NCBI RefSeq assembly: GCF_004210375.1
Contig: NC_134828.1
Span: 24,606,400-24,670,399 of the forward strand
Direction: 5' to 3'
DNA from: Tachypleus tridentatus
Lineage: Eukaryota; Arthropoda; Merostomata; Xiphosura; Limulidae
Length of the DNA stretch: 64,000 nucleotides
Below, one piece after another: positions 11,991-23,695 of the stretch. The position numbers were made by a program, and so were the translations under genes. How positions within the stretch are numbered: the first letter of the stretch is position 1; each line of letters starts with the position of its first letter. The notes beneath the pieces are model-generated. The model was not told the DNA's origin. It worked only from the letters and a program-made list of their open reading frames with translations, and did no database searches.

Positions 11991-13679
11991 TGAGAAGATG
12001 GGTGAGGTTGGTTAATGAGAAGATGGGTGAGGTTGGTTAATGAGAAGATGGGTGAGGTTGGTTAATGAGAAGATGGGTGAGGTTGGTTGACGAGAAGATG
12101 GGTGAGGTTGGTTAATGAGAAGATGGGTGAGGTTGGTTAATGAGAAGATGGGTAAGGTTGGTTAATGAGAAGATGGGTGAGGTGGTTGACGGTGGCTTGA
12201 CGAGAAGATTGAGGCTGGTTAATGAAAGGATGGGTGAGGTTGAATAAAGATGGGTGAGGTTGGTTAATGAAGGTGAAGAAGATGGGTGAGGTTGATTAAT
12301 GAGAAGATGAGAAGCTGATTAAAGACAGAAGATGGTAAGTTAAGGCTGGTTAACGAGAAGACGGGTGAGGCTGGCTGACTAAGAGATGAGGTATGAGGCT
12401 GGTAAAAGATAGAGTGAGGCTGGTTAACGAGAAGATGTAAAAAAGAGAAAGAAAATAGAAGAAAGATGCTGGTTAAAAAGAAGAAGGAGGCTGGTTAACG
12501 AGAAGACGTAAGTGAACGATTAATTAACGAGAAGACGTAAGTAAATGAGATTAACTGAAAAGAGAAGAGGCCGGTTAACGAGAAGAAGAAGTGAAGGCTT
12601 AACGAAAAGAAGGTAAGGCTGGTAATAAAATAGAAGACGGTGAGGCTGGTTAACGAGAAGACGGGCAAGGCATGAACGAGAAGATTGGTCTGACGATAAA
12701 GACGGGTGAGGCTGGCTTAACGAGAAAGGCTGGTTAACGAGCAGACGAGGAGGCTGGTTAACGAGAAGACGGGTGAGGCTGGTTAACGAGAAGAAAAAGA
12801 GGCCGGTTAATTAAGACGGGTAAGGCTGGTTAACGAGAAGACGGGTAAAAGAAGGCTGGTTAACGAGAAAAACGGGTGAGGCCGGTTAAAATTAGCAGAC
12901 GGGTAAGGCTGAGTTAACGAGAAAATAAGTAAAGGCTGGTTAATGAGAAGACGCAAGAGGCCGGTTAACGAGAAAGAAAAGTGAGGCCATAAGAATTATA
13001 GAAGACGCAAGTGAGGTCAAACGAGAATGAAGGGTGAGGCTGGTTAAACCCAGAAGAAAGAATAAAGTAAGGCTGATTAATGAGAAGACGTAAGTGAGAA
13101 TGAAAAAAAATAAGTAAGGTTGAATTATGAAAAATCGTGAGGCTGGTTAACGAGAGGTGAGGCTGGTTAACGAGAAGATAAAGATGAGGCTGGATTAACG
13201 AGAAGATATAGTGAGGCTGATTAACGAGAAGAAGATTAAAAGAGAAGACGGGTGAGGCTGGTTAACGAGAAGATGGGAAGGGCTGAAACGAGCAGATGGG
13301 AGGCTGGTTAACGAGAAGGGAATTAACAAGAAGACAAGTGAGGCTGGTTAACGAGCAGATGGGTGAGGCTGGTAACGAGAAGACGCAAGTGAGGCTGGTT
13401 AACGAGAAGATTAATGTTGGTTAACGAGAAGATGGGTGAGGCTGGTTAACGAGAAGACGGGTGAGGCTGGTGATGGGCAAGGCTGGTTAATGAGAAGATG
13501 ATGAGGCTGGTTAACGAGTGAGGTTGATTAATGAGAAGATGGGTGAGGTTGGTTAATGAGTAGATGGGTGAGGTTGGTTAATGAGAAGATGGGTGAGGTT
13601 GGTTAATGAGAAGATGAGTGAGGTCGGTTAATGAGAAGATGGGTGAGGTTGGTTAATCAGAAGATGGGTAAGGTTGGTT
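11991..13679. repeat. 25-bp minisatellite, 1.7 kb, regular edges and scrambled core
   Basis: The unit is TGAGAAGATGGGTGAGGTTGGTTAA (given here by its 25-bp span 11991-12015). Both edges (11991-12180 and 13510-13679) are regular. The core uses a variant with GACGGGTGAGGCTGGTTAACGA and is broken by many small insertions, deletions and A-rich changes. It lies between the middle and C-terminal parts of the decayed Cys-rich gene. Confidence 0.93.
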
Positions 13680-15651
13680 TTCATGTTTCAAAAATAAATT
13701 CCTGTTCTTTCCCTGGTGAGCAAATACAATCATGCAAAAAGGTTGCAGTGAGACTTATGTAGCGTTAACTAGGTTTTTGTTTTATTGTTAGATTGTGACG
13801 AAGAGGTTCCAAACAATGGTAACCTGTTCCTTGTACTTTTGTCTGTAACGCTTCTTTCGTATCGGGAACTAAAAGGTCTGTACTTTCTTCTTTCAATGTG
13901 TTGTACATTTCTTCTATTACAACAACTTAATATCTGACATCATTGACACATGATTGTTCAACACCTGGTGTCTATTTATGATTTCGAACACCTGTAGACT
14001 TAAACTTGAGTAAAAAAAGTTTTTTCACAATTTTCCAGCCCCAGCCACAAGACAATGTCCCAAAGCTGTTGCATTGTCTGTGTGTTCCACTGATTCTCCC
14101 TTTTCTTTGATTGTAGCATTTCCTTATTCGTTATTCTGATCAAGGTTTATGATTGAAAATACCTGTTGCGATTTCTGAACCACACATTTTCCTTGCTTGA
14201 AGCTTTGTTAAAATCTCCGGATGTTTTTCTCTCAGGGTCATCATGTCTTGTATATATACAGGAAGTCATCTTTCGTTGTGATAATAGTATAAAAGAAACA
14301 CACGTGGAACAATCTGGCTAAATATCTGCATATAAAGAGCAAAACTTTCTTTTATGAATGACTTAACATATTCAAGGAGCATAAGTTATAGTTCCTGTAC
14401 AAATTACCAGTATGTAAACCGAGGGTCTTTAGTTGCCCTTTTATTCGTCCAGGTAGTAAAACCTCGATGAGCATTGTAATTACTGTGGTCTAGTTCTTCG
14501 TGTGATTTGACACGTAGCACATAAAGTACAGTAGCACTAATCTGGCATGCATATCAAGAACGGACTTTCAGAATAACATCTGCGTTTAATGGAGTTGTAA
14601 TTCCAGATTCTACCAGAACATTTGTCATTCCAGTGTTAACCAATACCAAATCATTTTGAGTATTCACATCTCTATGTGCAACCTATCCACCATACCAATG
14701 GAGTCCTCTCCATTCATATTTAGTGAGTTCCACTGAATTCGGCATTTTCGTGAAGTAGTGAAAGCAAGGCTGTAATGACTGGGGTCTTATAAGTGGTAGC
14801 TGAACAGATGCATGATAGCAAACCAGAACAAGTAATCGTCTTCTACAAGTTTATATTTGTTCAAAAGCTCGTAAATCCTCACAAACCATTTTTGTTCTGA
14901 TTTATTTGAACATTCAATTGAATATGATGTTCTATAGTCTCAGCTGGTCTGATCTCTGAATTTAACTTTTGTGGTTCATAGAGACCTTTCTTTCTCGTGA
15001 TAGCATGATTAATTATAACCACTTTATGATCAACCTCCATCTCATCTTGACTGGAATTCTGAGTGGATGAAACTGCTATTCCATGAAACGAGTCCTTTGC
15101 AGTTCTTGAACTGGAATTGTGGTCAGTATTATCAATAGTTTCCATCATGTAATCTCTTTCTCTTATATTTGGTGGGCACGCAATCCCTTCTCTTTCATAT
15201 TGGACACACACACTATTTCTCAGATCAGCAAATATTTGACCCTGCCAAATGAGGTATAGAGTCCAACTAATGAAATTTGTCAAGAATGTCCCTTTTACGA
15301 GTTTCCGCATAAATAACAAATGCTATGCAGATAGCTAGCTAGAGGTGCTTCTACATCAGCATTATATTGCACTGTAGATGTACGTGCCAATCTTTTTCCA
15401 CCAGTCTTGTCACAAAAAAAGCACGCTTCCTTCACTGTTGCTGCTGATCCTACACTGAAACGTATCTTTACATGGCTTGGATGTAAGGTATCATCATACT
15501 TTCTCTTCTGTGCTATTTCAAGTTTCAGGTTATTAAATCTTTTATGACATGAATTATGCCAAGAAACGTTTCGGGCCTTCAACATCTCTTTTATTTACAC
15601 AGTGTCCCTCATTGAGTACAGTAGCATCAACCTGATCACCTAATGTCATGA

Positions 15652-15923
15652 GCACAGCAAGGACAAGTGGTTAGGACTGTGAACTCGCAATACGAGTGTC
15701 GCAAGTCCGAATTCTCGTTCCACCAAACATTCTCTCCTTTTCAGCTAGGGGGCGTTATAATGAGACGTTCAATCCTGTTATTTATTGGTAAAAGAGTTTC
15801 CCAAGAGTCGGCGGTGGGTGGTGATGACTAACTAACTTCCCTCTACTCTTTTATTGCTAAATTAGGGACGGCTAATTCAGATAGCCCTCGTGTAGCTTTC
15901 GCAAAATTCAAATCAAAGCCAAA
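15652..15923 (+). repeat. SINE-A copy interrupting the Cys-rich pseudogene
   Basis: Diverged head (GTCCGAATTCTCG), body and short tail. A 7-bp direct repeat GTCATGA flanks it (15645-15651 and 15924-15930). On the minus strand the host frame reads ...SQNFMTL on one side and LMTLGDQ on the other, so the duplicated codons MTL mark the insertion point in the former gene. Confidence 0.85.
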
Positions 15924-16114
15924 GTCATGAAATTTTGAGAGATTTCTCGCTTAGTACCCAGAACCATAACTTTACTTTGTAACTTTACTGGACATACAAG
16001 ATTCTTAAAAGTCTGTTTCTGGCAAAGAGCACAAAGAGTCCAGTTTGGAATCTGACAAGGTCCCTCGTGGCTGTTGGCCATTTGTAGACCTTCACTGATG
16101 TTCTGTAAAGACAT

Positions 16115-16724
16115 TTTACTTTATTACAAATATCTACATGATCTTGTCTACACGCTTCTACGGTATATCTACATCACCACCAATACGAACAAACTGTACA
16201 GAGTTCTATGATATTACTACATCACAGTTACAAGCAAACTTTACAGTTTCACTTTAGTTTCTGTAGAAAAAAACACAAACATGAAACTAACTGGACGTCT
16301 GTAACTGTTGTCAGCAACGGTTATAAATCTTCTCCAATTATGTTATGGATTTGTCATATCATATGAAATTCACACATGTATATGGTTGATTTTTTTCTTT
16401 GACGAGAAAAATTAAGGCTCAGAAAAAAATTTGTAACATCATTCATGGAAGATATGTCCATGAGACTGGAATGCAGATAAAGTGAAGATTCTGATGGATT
16501 TGTTCATCATCATTCATACAACAAAGATATTAGTTCCCTTAAATAAACTTTCTTAATTATTTTAACCCAAGAAACACGCATTAAATGTTATTTAATCAGA
16601 TATCTTGAAAGTACCAAGGAGACATGAATTTCTATATAAAAAACTACAAATGCTCCAAATTTCACGTTTCTATCCAGAACAGTTCTTATCGTACTGAGAG
16701 TTTATCTACTGGACGAAAAGAACC
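16115..16724. other. Gene-free AT-rich spacer
   Basis: Nothing recognisable upstream of the pseudogene apart from AT-rich DNA; no promoter can be supported. Confidence 0.4.
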
Positions 16725-16848
16725 TTGTTTGTTTTAAATTAAACACAAAGCTACACAATGGGTTATCTGTGCTCTGCCCACCACGGGTATCAAATCCCGG
16801 TTTTTAATGTGTAAGTCCGCCGACACACCACTGTGCCACTGGGGTGGC
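16725..16848 (-). repeat. SINE-B full copy with target-site duplication
   Basis: Minus-strand short SINE with TTTGTTTTAAATTAAACACAAAGCTAC tail and head. The 11-bp direct repeat CGAAAAGAACC flanks it (16714-16724 and 16849-16859). Confidence 0.9.
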
Positions 16849-16859
16849 CGAAAAGAACC

Positions 16860-17459
16860 AGAAGTGACCATGTCATTTAATTTAAGACGAGTGTCGAATA
16901 GCTTAAGTTGTTTTGGTCGTTTAGGACATTTTTTGATTTATTTCGAGACTTCTATTTATTTCTAAAATTCACAGTCGATTTAGTTTTGTTGTGTTTTGTT
17001 TTTACCCTTTTCGCTGTTCTGTAACATTTTGCAGTTTAAACAATTAAAATCCATCAACCTAAAATCAATATACACAAATACGATACCAAATGACAAAAGC
17101 AAAAAAGGTTAAAGATAAGACACATTAGAAAACCTCACAAAATATATAAGACACTGAACAAAATAACATATACGCCGGTAAAATCTAGGCAAACTGTCGT
17201 ACTGCGACAGTTGTGTTTACCAATAATGTATAGAAACAAGAGTTAATTAACATTCTAGAAGCTGGAAATGAAGGAAACTGAATTCAATCTTCGCATCCAA
17301 TCTTGTTGAAACAAAACCAGTTTGATCCGGAAAAACAAACTACAGAATTTTACATTTGTGTGGAAAAGGTAAAAAAAACTAGATGACCTGATTTTTTTTT
17401 AAATAATTAGAAGTATAGAAACAAATCCAAAACAAAAGCTTTAGAAAACCAACTTAAGA
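16860..17459. other. Gene-free AT-rich spacer
   Basis: No recognised feature. Confidence 0.4.
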
Positions 17460-17624
17460 ACTCCCCCCTGCTTGTCTCAAGGTAAATGCCAAGGTTATTT
17501 CTCCCCCTGCTTGTATCAAGGTGAATGTCAAGGTTTTTTCTCCCCCCTGCTTGTCTCTAGGTGAATGTCAAGGTTATTTCTCCCCCCTGTTTGTCTCAAG
17601 GTGAATGTCAAGGTTATTCCTGGT
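17460..17624. repeat. 40-bp tandem repeat, four units
   Basis: Four units of about 39-41 bp built on CTCCCCCCTGCTTGTCTCAA followed by GGTGAATGTCAAGGTTATTT, with one or two changes each. Confidence 0.92.
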
Positions 17625-17683
17625 CCTTTCGTTCAACATATGTAAACCTGTTTATAATTCATTTCAATGTGGACTTCATGATA

Positions 17684-17812
17684 CGGTCCGGCATGGTCAG
17701 GTGGTTAAGGCACTCGACTCATAATCCGAGCGTCGCGGGTTCGAATCCCTATCACAACAAATATGCTGGCCCTTTCAGTCGTGGGGGCTTTATAATATGA
17801 CGGTCAATCATG
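17684..17812 (+). repeat. SINE-A head and first part of body, 3' truncated
   Basis: A complete tRNA-like head and the GTGGGGGC block are present; similarity stops abruptly after GACGGTCAATCA, where the composite repeat begins. Confidence 0.85.
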
Positions 17813-17814
17813 TT

Positions 17815-18121
17815 GTTTATAAAGTACATAATTCAAAATTTATTTTCAAAAGATTTGTGCTGTGTGAATAACAACCTGTATGGTCAGGTGGTTAAGGTAC
17901 TCGACTCATTATCTGAGGGTTGTGGGTTTGAATCTCTGTCACACCAAACATATGTTATAATGTGACGGTCAATCCCACTATTCATTGGTAAAAGAGAAGC
18001 CCAAGAGTTGGCGGTGGGTGATGATGACTAACTGCCTTCCCTCTAGTCTTACTTACACTGCTAAATTAGGGACGGGTAACGCAGATAGTCCTCCCGGGCG
18101 AAATTCAAAAAACAAACAAAC
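17815..18121 (+). repeat. Composite repeat: shared 5' flank plus SINE-A with a diagnostic deletion
   Basis: About 60 bp of non-SINE sequence (TAATTCAAAATTTATTTTCA and GCTGTGTGAATAACAACCTG) precede a SINE-A copy lacking the usual GCTCGCCCTTTCAGCCGTGG block after ACCAAACAT. The same flank and the same deletion occur in inverted orientation at about 47406-47725. Confidence 0.88.
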
Positions 18122-18454
18122 CTGGTAACACCTTTATTGGTGAAACCCATGGCCGTTAATAAATGACATCTTTGTACAACATATAATTATTTTTTTTGTT
18201 TCTCAATTCTCTACGTATGGAAATTCATCAAGTACTGAAGGTTACAAGTATCGTTTATATTCTCAAGTTCAGTTTAATTGTTTGTTTGTTTTTTAATTGT
18301 CGTTTTGTTTTTCAAAGTACGAAAGTGAGGTGTAAAACAAAACATTTAAAAATTCCTCTATTTAAATATACTTATAATTTCACCAGGTGGCATCTTATAT
18401 CATCGATACAATCTGTTTAATTTAGGCTTCAGCTGAACAGGGTTTAAATTTGCT
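18122..18454. other. Gene-free spacer
   Basis: AT-rich, no recognised feature. Confidence 0.4.
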
Positions 18455-18577
18455 TCCTTGTTTGTTCTTAAACACAAAATTTCACAACAGACCATCTGTC
18501 TTGTACCCATCGCAGTTATTTTACCCTGAATTTAGGTGGCATAAGCCATCAAGTGTGCCACTGAACCATTGTATAAA
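18455..18577 (-). repeat. SINE-B copy, diverged
   Basis: Minus-strand tail TTGTTCTTAAACACAAAATTTC and a decayed head (CACTGAACCATTG at the far end). Confidence 0.65.
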
Positions 18578-18724
18578 GTAAATTACTAGGCGCTTTCCAG
18601 CTCTATTAACGTAAGATAATGAAAGAAATGAAAACTCTATTGACAGATTGTTTTGGAAGAGTATTCATGATGAAACATTGTAGAATGGACGGCAACTGCC
18701 TGTTGTGGAGACACAACTGTAGAG

Positions 18725-18763
18725 AACAACGTTTCGAAAGTCTTCCGCCTTTCGTCATCAAGG
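18725..18763 (-). other. Hairpin with hammerhead-like flanks (Penelope-type terminal motif)
   Basis: The minus strand reads TTGATGA, then C, a GAAAG/CTTTC stem with loop GCGGAAGA, then GAAAC. This arrangement resembles the core of hammerhead motifs known from Penelope-like elements. One extra base precedes the stem, so activity is doubtful. A related motif is at about 25753-25786. Confidence 0.35.
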
Positions 18764-19263
18764 AAAGCTTTAGTTGCAAAATCTGACAACCATATCTAAT
18801 TGTCCTCATAGAGATATCGGTAGCTATGGGTTAATCTTTTTTTATTAACGCACTGGGTGAGCCAATAATAGCTTACCTAACTTAATCTTTTAGGCCTAAG
18901 CGAGTCGAGAAAGGAGTTTTATTTCTTACCGAGAAAGTAGAGTTCTTCGCATTTTTAAATATAAGCTTTTCGATAATGGATAATGATTTGTTTTTAACTG
19001 TGCAACAAGCTTCATCCACCCACAAACTAGATTTAAGATAACGTTCCGATACGCCAGCGCAGAAAGAAGACCTGTTATAGTAGTTTGAAATGTCACCTCC
19101 GTATTACTGTAGGTGAATAAAAATTATTACACAATACAAAATTACGATTTTACTTTATACTAAAATTATCATCAATTTTATTTACATACAAAAGGTTATT
19201 AATGTGTCCTAGTAGGCTGTCTAATACATTCATAAAACTAAAATATTTTTACTTTTAGTTTTT
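18764..19263. other. Gene-free spacer
   Basis: No recognised feature. Confidence 0.4.
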
Positions 19264-19379
19264 GCCTGGCATGGCATGGCAGTTAAGGAGTTAAACCCCT
19301 AGTCTGCGATAGCAGGTTCAAATCCCCGCCATAGAACACGCTCATCCTTTCAGCCAAGGAACGTTATAATTCGTTGGTG
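19264..19379 (+). repeat. SINE-A head fragment
   Basis: Old, diverged tRNA-like head and start of the body, interrupted after ATTCGTTGGTGA by the next SINE. Confidence 0.75.
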
Positions 19380-19382
19380 ATA

Positions 19383-19652
19383 GGCCTGGCATGGCCAAGC
19401 GCGTAAGGCGTGCGACTCGTAATCCGAGGGTCGCGGGTTCGCGCCCGCGTCGCGCCAAACATGTTCGCCCTCCCAGCCGTGGGGGCGTTATAAAGTTACG
19501 GTCAATCCCACTATTCGTTGGTAAAATAGAAAAAAAAATTGGCGGTGGGTGGTAATACTAGCTGCCGTCCCTCTAGTCTTACACTGCTAAATTAGGGACG
19601 GCTAGCGCAGATAGCCCTCAAGTAGCTTTGCGCAAAATTAAAAACAAACAAA
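19383..19652 (+). repeat. SINE-A full-length copy
   Basis: Well preserved head, body and AAAC tail, next to the older copy and directly upstream of the LINE remnant. Confidence 0.92.
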
Positions 19653-19952
19653 CACTATCTTAGGAGTTTTGTCATAGTAATCACACAAATACCAAAACCA
19701 AACGAACAGCAAACACCAACAGTTGTGATAAACAACAGCACGCAGATAAAACACAACAATACACACAGCAAAACTACAAAAGAAACAAACACAGATGACA
19801 AAATAAACTTATTTGTGAATATAATTGCAAATTTAATGACGGGCTTTTTAGCTGAACACACAAACAACAAATTTCCTTGACATAGCAAAAAAACACATCG
19901 TACCTTATATTCCACGAAACTTACAGGATACCTGCTATCAACTTAAATTCAC

Positions 19953-20539
19953 TGTTGTATATATCAACATCCAAGGTGCACTGGCTTCCAAGAAACATGA
20001 GATCGAAGACATAATTCAACAAACTAACCCAGAAACTGTAACATTAAGTGAAACATTATTATACAAAAACAACAGATTTAAAATACCATACTACATAACC
20101 ATCAGGAAAGACAGATTAGATAAACAGGATAGAAACGGAGAAATGTTGCTACTACACAAAACAAATCTACCAGTTACTGAAATTCAAATCAGCAGGAACA
20201 ACGAACATATAACTACCAATATCCTGTTAAATAATCGTTCAACCGTTTCTGTAACAGGAATTTGTTGCTCACACACAAAATAAATAGACTTAACATTACT
20301 TAACAAGATCTTTTCCCACAATCAAAACACCATTTTAATAGGAGATATAAACAGTAAACATATCAACCTTGGATGCAACTCCACAAATTCAGATGGAAGA
20401 TTCGTCCTCCAATTCACAGATGAACACAACATATCCTTCCTGAATGACAACACGCCTACGCATACAACGTATGACACTAATACCAGTGACATACTAGACA
20501 TATGCTTAAGCACGTATAACATAAGCCAAAAATCAGTTT
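19953..20539 (+). pseudogene. LINE endonuclease domain (APE type)
   Basis: Reading from TVVYINIQGALASKKHEIED, the domain shows PETVTLSETLL (Mg-binding Glu), IGDINSKHI (the GDxN-type catalytic block) and, near the end, YDTNTSDILDICLS, the usual SxxD-type block. One stop follows CCSHTK near 20281. The nick-making domain of a LINE would prime reverse transcription at the target. Confidence 0.85.
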
Positions 20540-20584
20540 AATTGCATGTGAGAAAAGATGTAGACAGCGATCATCTACCAATAT

Positions 20585-21592
20585 GGTGTGTCTTCAATCT
20601 CACCCCCCCTAAAAATATAATGTATAGAAAAGTGTCTTCGATCTCACCCCGCCCCCTAAAAATATAATGTATAGAAAAGTGTCTTCGATCTCACCCCCGC
20701 CCCCTAAAAATATAATGTATAGAAAAGTGTCTTCGATCTCACCCCGCCCCTAAAAAATATAATGTATAGAAAAGTGTCTTCGATCTCACCCCGCCCCCTA
20801 AAAATATAATGTATAGAAAAGTGTCTTCGATCTCACCCCCGCCCCCTAAAAATATAATGTATAGAAAAGTGTCTTCGATCTCACCCCCGCCCCCTAAAAA
20901 TATAATGTATAGAAAAGTGTCTTCGATCTCACCCCCGCCCCCTAAAAATATAATGTATAGAAAAGTGTCTTCGATCTCACCCCGCCCCTAAAAATATAAT
21001 GTATAGAAAAGTGTCTTCAATCTCACCCCCGCCCCCTAAAATTATAACGTATAGAAAAGTGTCTTCAATCTCACCCCGGCCCCCTAAACATATAATGTAT
21101 AGAAAAGTGTCTTCTATCTCACCCCGCCCCTAAAATATATATATATAGAAAAGTGTCTTCAATCTCACCCCGCCCCTAAAAATAATATAATGTATAGAAA
21201 AGTGTCTTCAATCTCACCCCCGCCCCCTAAAAATATAATGTATAAAAAAGTGTTTTCGATCTCACCCTCGCCCCCTAAAAATATAATGTATAGAAAAGTG
21301 TCTTCGATCTCACCCCGCCCCTAAAAAATATAATGTATAGAAAAGTGTCTTCGATCTCGCCCCGGCCCCCTAAAAATATAATGTATAGAAAAGTGTCTTC
21401 AATTTCACCCCGCCCCCTAAAAATATAATGTATAGAAAAGTGTCTTCAATTTCACCCCGGCCCCCTAAAATATAATGAATAGAAAAGTGTCTTCGATCTC
21501 ACCCCCGCCCCCTAAAAAAAAGTGTCTTCAATATAATGTATAGAAAAGTGTCTTCGATCTCACCCCGGCCCCCTAAAAATATAATGTATAGA
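20585..21592. repeat. ~48-bp minisatellite grown from LINE coding sequence
   Basis: About 21 units of 43-49 bp, each with GTGTCTTCGATCTCACCCC, a variable C/G run and CCTAAAAATATAATGTATAG. The first unit is continuous with the endonuclease-side frame (WCVFNLTPPKNIMYRK) and the last is continuous with the RT-side frame (PKNIMYRKLKFDYKK), so the array expanded from the element's own codons. Confidence 0.93.
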
Positions 21593-23690
21593 AAATTAAA
21601 ATTTGATTACAAAAAAGCAAATTGGAAGGAATACCAAAACGAATTAGATCATTGGCTACCAAACAAAATTATCGCAACAGCTAAAAATAAAATAGACATT
21701 GAAATTACTGTCAAATAATCACGGAGTGCCTTCAAACCACAGCAAACATAGCAATACCAAAATAACAACATAAAACTATAAATAATACATGGAAACCACA
21801 CAAACAACTAATAACACTAATCAAGCACAGACGAAAATTAAGAAGACAATACATGGAGACGAGAGACAGAGAATTAAAAACATAAATAATAAAATAAGAA
21901 ACAAAATCAGAACAGAAGTTACATTATTAAAACAAGAAAAATGGGAAGATTTCTGTTCCCAACTTAATGACAAAACAGAACCGAAACAATTTCAGACACA
22001 CCTAAAAAGACTCACAAATGGAAACACAAGAAAATATACACCATTAGAACACAATAATACCACAGCACAAACAACCAAAGAAAAAGCCGAAACATTCAAA
22101 CAACAACTTCAAAACACATAACGACCCAGACATGAACGTATAGTTTTATAACAAAGTAAACAACTTCATAACGAATAACAGTGACTATCTGAACAACTTT
22201 TCCCAGTCAACTTAAATAACTATCAAATCAACAACACAAACGAATACATAAACACAAAGCTAACAAACACAATTTCCGCACAAGAACTTATGGGAGCAAT
22301 AACTAACACAAAAAATAAACATCCAGGAGAAGATGGTATACAAGTCATCCTTCTTAAAACAGGCACTCCGAAATTATTTGAACATTTCACAGCAATTTTT
22401 AATTTATCATTATATTCTGGATATATCACGGTTTCTTGGAAGCATGCAAACGTATTAATGTTTCATAAAGAAGGAAAGCCAGCCAATAACCCAAATAGCT
22501 ACCGACCAGTCAGTCTGACCAGCTGTGTAGGCAAACTTCTTGAGAGAATAATCAATAACAGACTGTCCACATTCCTGGAGATAACATCAAAATTACCAGA
22601 AGAACAAAATGGATTAAGAAAACTCAGACAAACAACAAACCATTTATTCAAAAATAACCGAAGCAATTGTTGATAGTTTTAATAAACGAGAATGCACTGT
22701 CGCTTGCTTTCTCGATATTGAGAAGGCATTCGACACCGTATGATATAACGGTCTCCGGTTCCGAATGCAAGAAATGGAACTACCGCAGAGAGCTATTCGC
22801 TGGCTATCTAACTTTTTGAAAAACAGTATATATAGAGTTAATGTTGAAGGGACCTTCTTAGAGTGTTTTACTCCAGAAGCTGGTGCCTTTCAAGGAGGGG
22901 TGATTAGCCCTATCCTATTCATCATGTACGTGAATAACATGCCTCTAAAAGATCCAAATAATGGATACTTCACACATTTCGCAGACGACGTTGCTGCCTG
23001 GAAAGTTCACCAACACCAACAACAGCAGCCACAAATATACAACCACAATTAAATAGAATAAGTGAATATTGTCAAAAATATAGAATCAAAATAAACACAA
23101 CTAATTGTATTCACAACGTTAACTAAACATAAACAAGTACAAGCTCAGATCTATATGAATGGAGCACTCCTTCAGGCTGCTACATCTGCAAAATATTTAG
23201 GATTTACACTTGACTTAAAACTAACATGGGTAAACCACATAAATAATATTAGAACAAAACTTTGGTAAATAACAAACTATGCTAGGAGTCTAACTTGTAA
23301 AAACAGTGGAGCAACAGCAGGTAACATCATAAAAAATATATAAAACATACATTAGACCCGTCATTGACTATACAGCCCCTGGATGGACAAATGTAAGTAA
23401 AAAATTACTTCAAACAAAACTACAAACAATACAAAATACATTACTCACAAAAGTACCAAGAACAACATCATATGAATTCACACATAAATACGCACACATA
23501 GAAACAATAGCAAACAGACTCCTACATAGTACAATAAATTATTTTGACAAAAATTGGAGAAAAAATAAGCTAGTAAGCGAACTTGACAGATACATACATG
23601 ATGAGGATAATACTAAACAGCTTTCCCCAGTGAATATACATTTTCAAAATAATAAAAAAACCACCTATAAAGTAGACTCCACATTAGTTT
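21593..23690 (+). pseudogene. LINE reverse transcriptase and C-terminal region
   Basis: Blocks in order: DGIQVILLKTG, NSYRPVSLTS, EEQNGLRK, FLDIEKAFDT-like (about 22700, with a stop after it), GAFQGGVISPILF and the catalytic FADD at about 22981-22992. A later KYLGFTLDLKLTW block and the PVIDYTAPGW region follow. Frameshifts and stops (near 22130, 22673, 22742 and 23052) break it. The domain would copy the element RNA into DNA. Confidence 0.88.
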
Positions 23691-23695
23691 AGTGG

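Larger units (their letters stand above)
10758..16114 (-). pseudogene. Decayed copy of a large Cys-rich protein family of unknown function
   Basis: Read on the minus strand in order. 16114-15931: an N-terminal block with CALCQKQTFKNLVCP. 15644-15295: WHNSCHKRF and CFFCDKTGG, zinc-finger-like Cys/His pairs. 15319-14879: a polar linker. About 14878-14100: a stop-ridden part with RLHIEM. 11977-11654: DGAFIVNML, IWDKYIKNSF and RRVHREAEVPEN. 11511-10991: IVVLAVSYVH and FCGKKKK. 10960-10758: PSPNEWGW and a Cys-rich end. I recognise this motif order from a protein family repeated many times in cnidarian and arthropod genomes, but I know no name or function for it. This copy is broken by stops, frameshifts, a SINE (15652-15923) and a minisatellite (11991-13679). 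Confidence 0.7.
19655..23695 (+). mobile_element. Jockey-superfamily LINE, broken
   Basis: A non-LTR retrotransposon remnant whose ORF2 order is endonuclease (19953-20539), then a link region partly replaced by a minisatellite (20585-21592), then reverse transcriptase (about 22200-23060) and a C-terminal part (to about 23690). No ORF1 is visible upstream, so it is 5' truncated. Several stops and frame changes make it inactive. Clade assignment to jockey is from the general look of the RT and endonuclease blocks. Confidence 0.85.

Noticed and set aside
19655-19915. Minus-strand open frame with hydrophobic segments (possible membrane protein)
   Set aside because: It is the reverse strand of A-rich sequence at the LINE border. 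Runs of Phe, Leu and Val come from TTT and GTT codons, not from a real gene.
22223-22429. Minus-strand open frame over the LINE RT
   Set aside because: A shadow of the plus-strand reverse-transcriptase frame.
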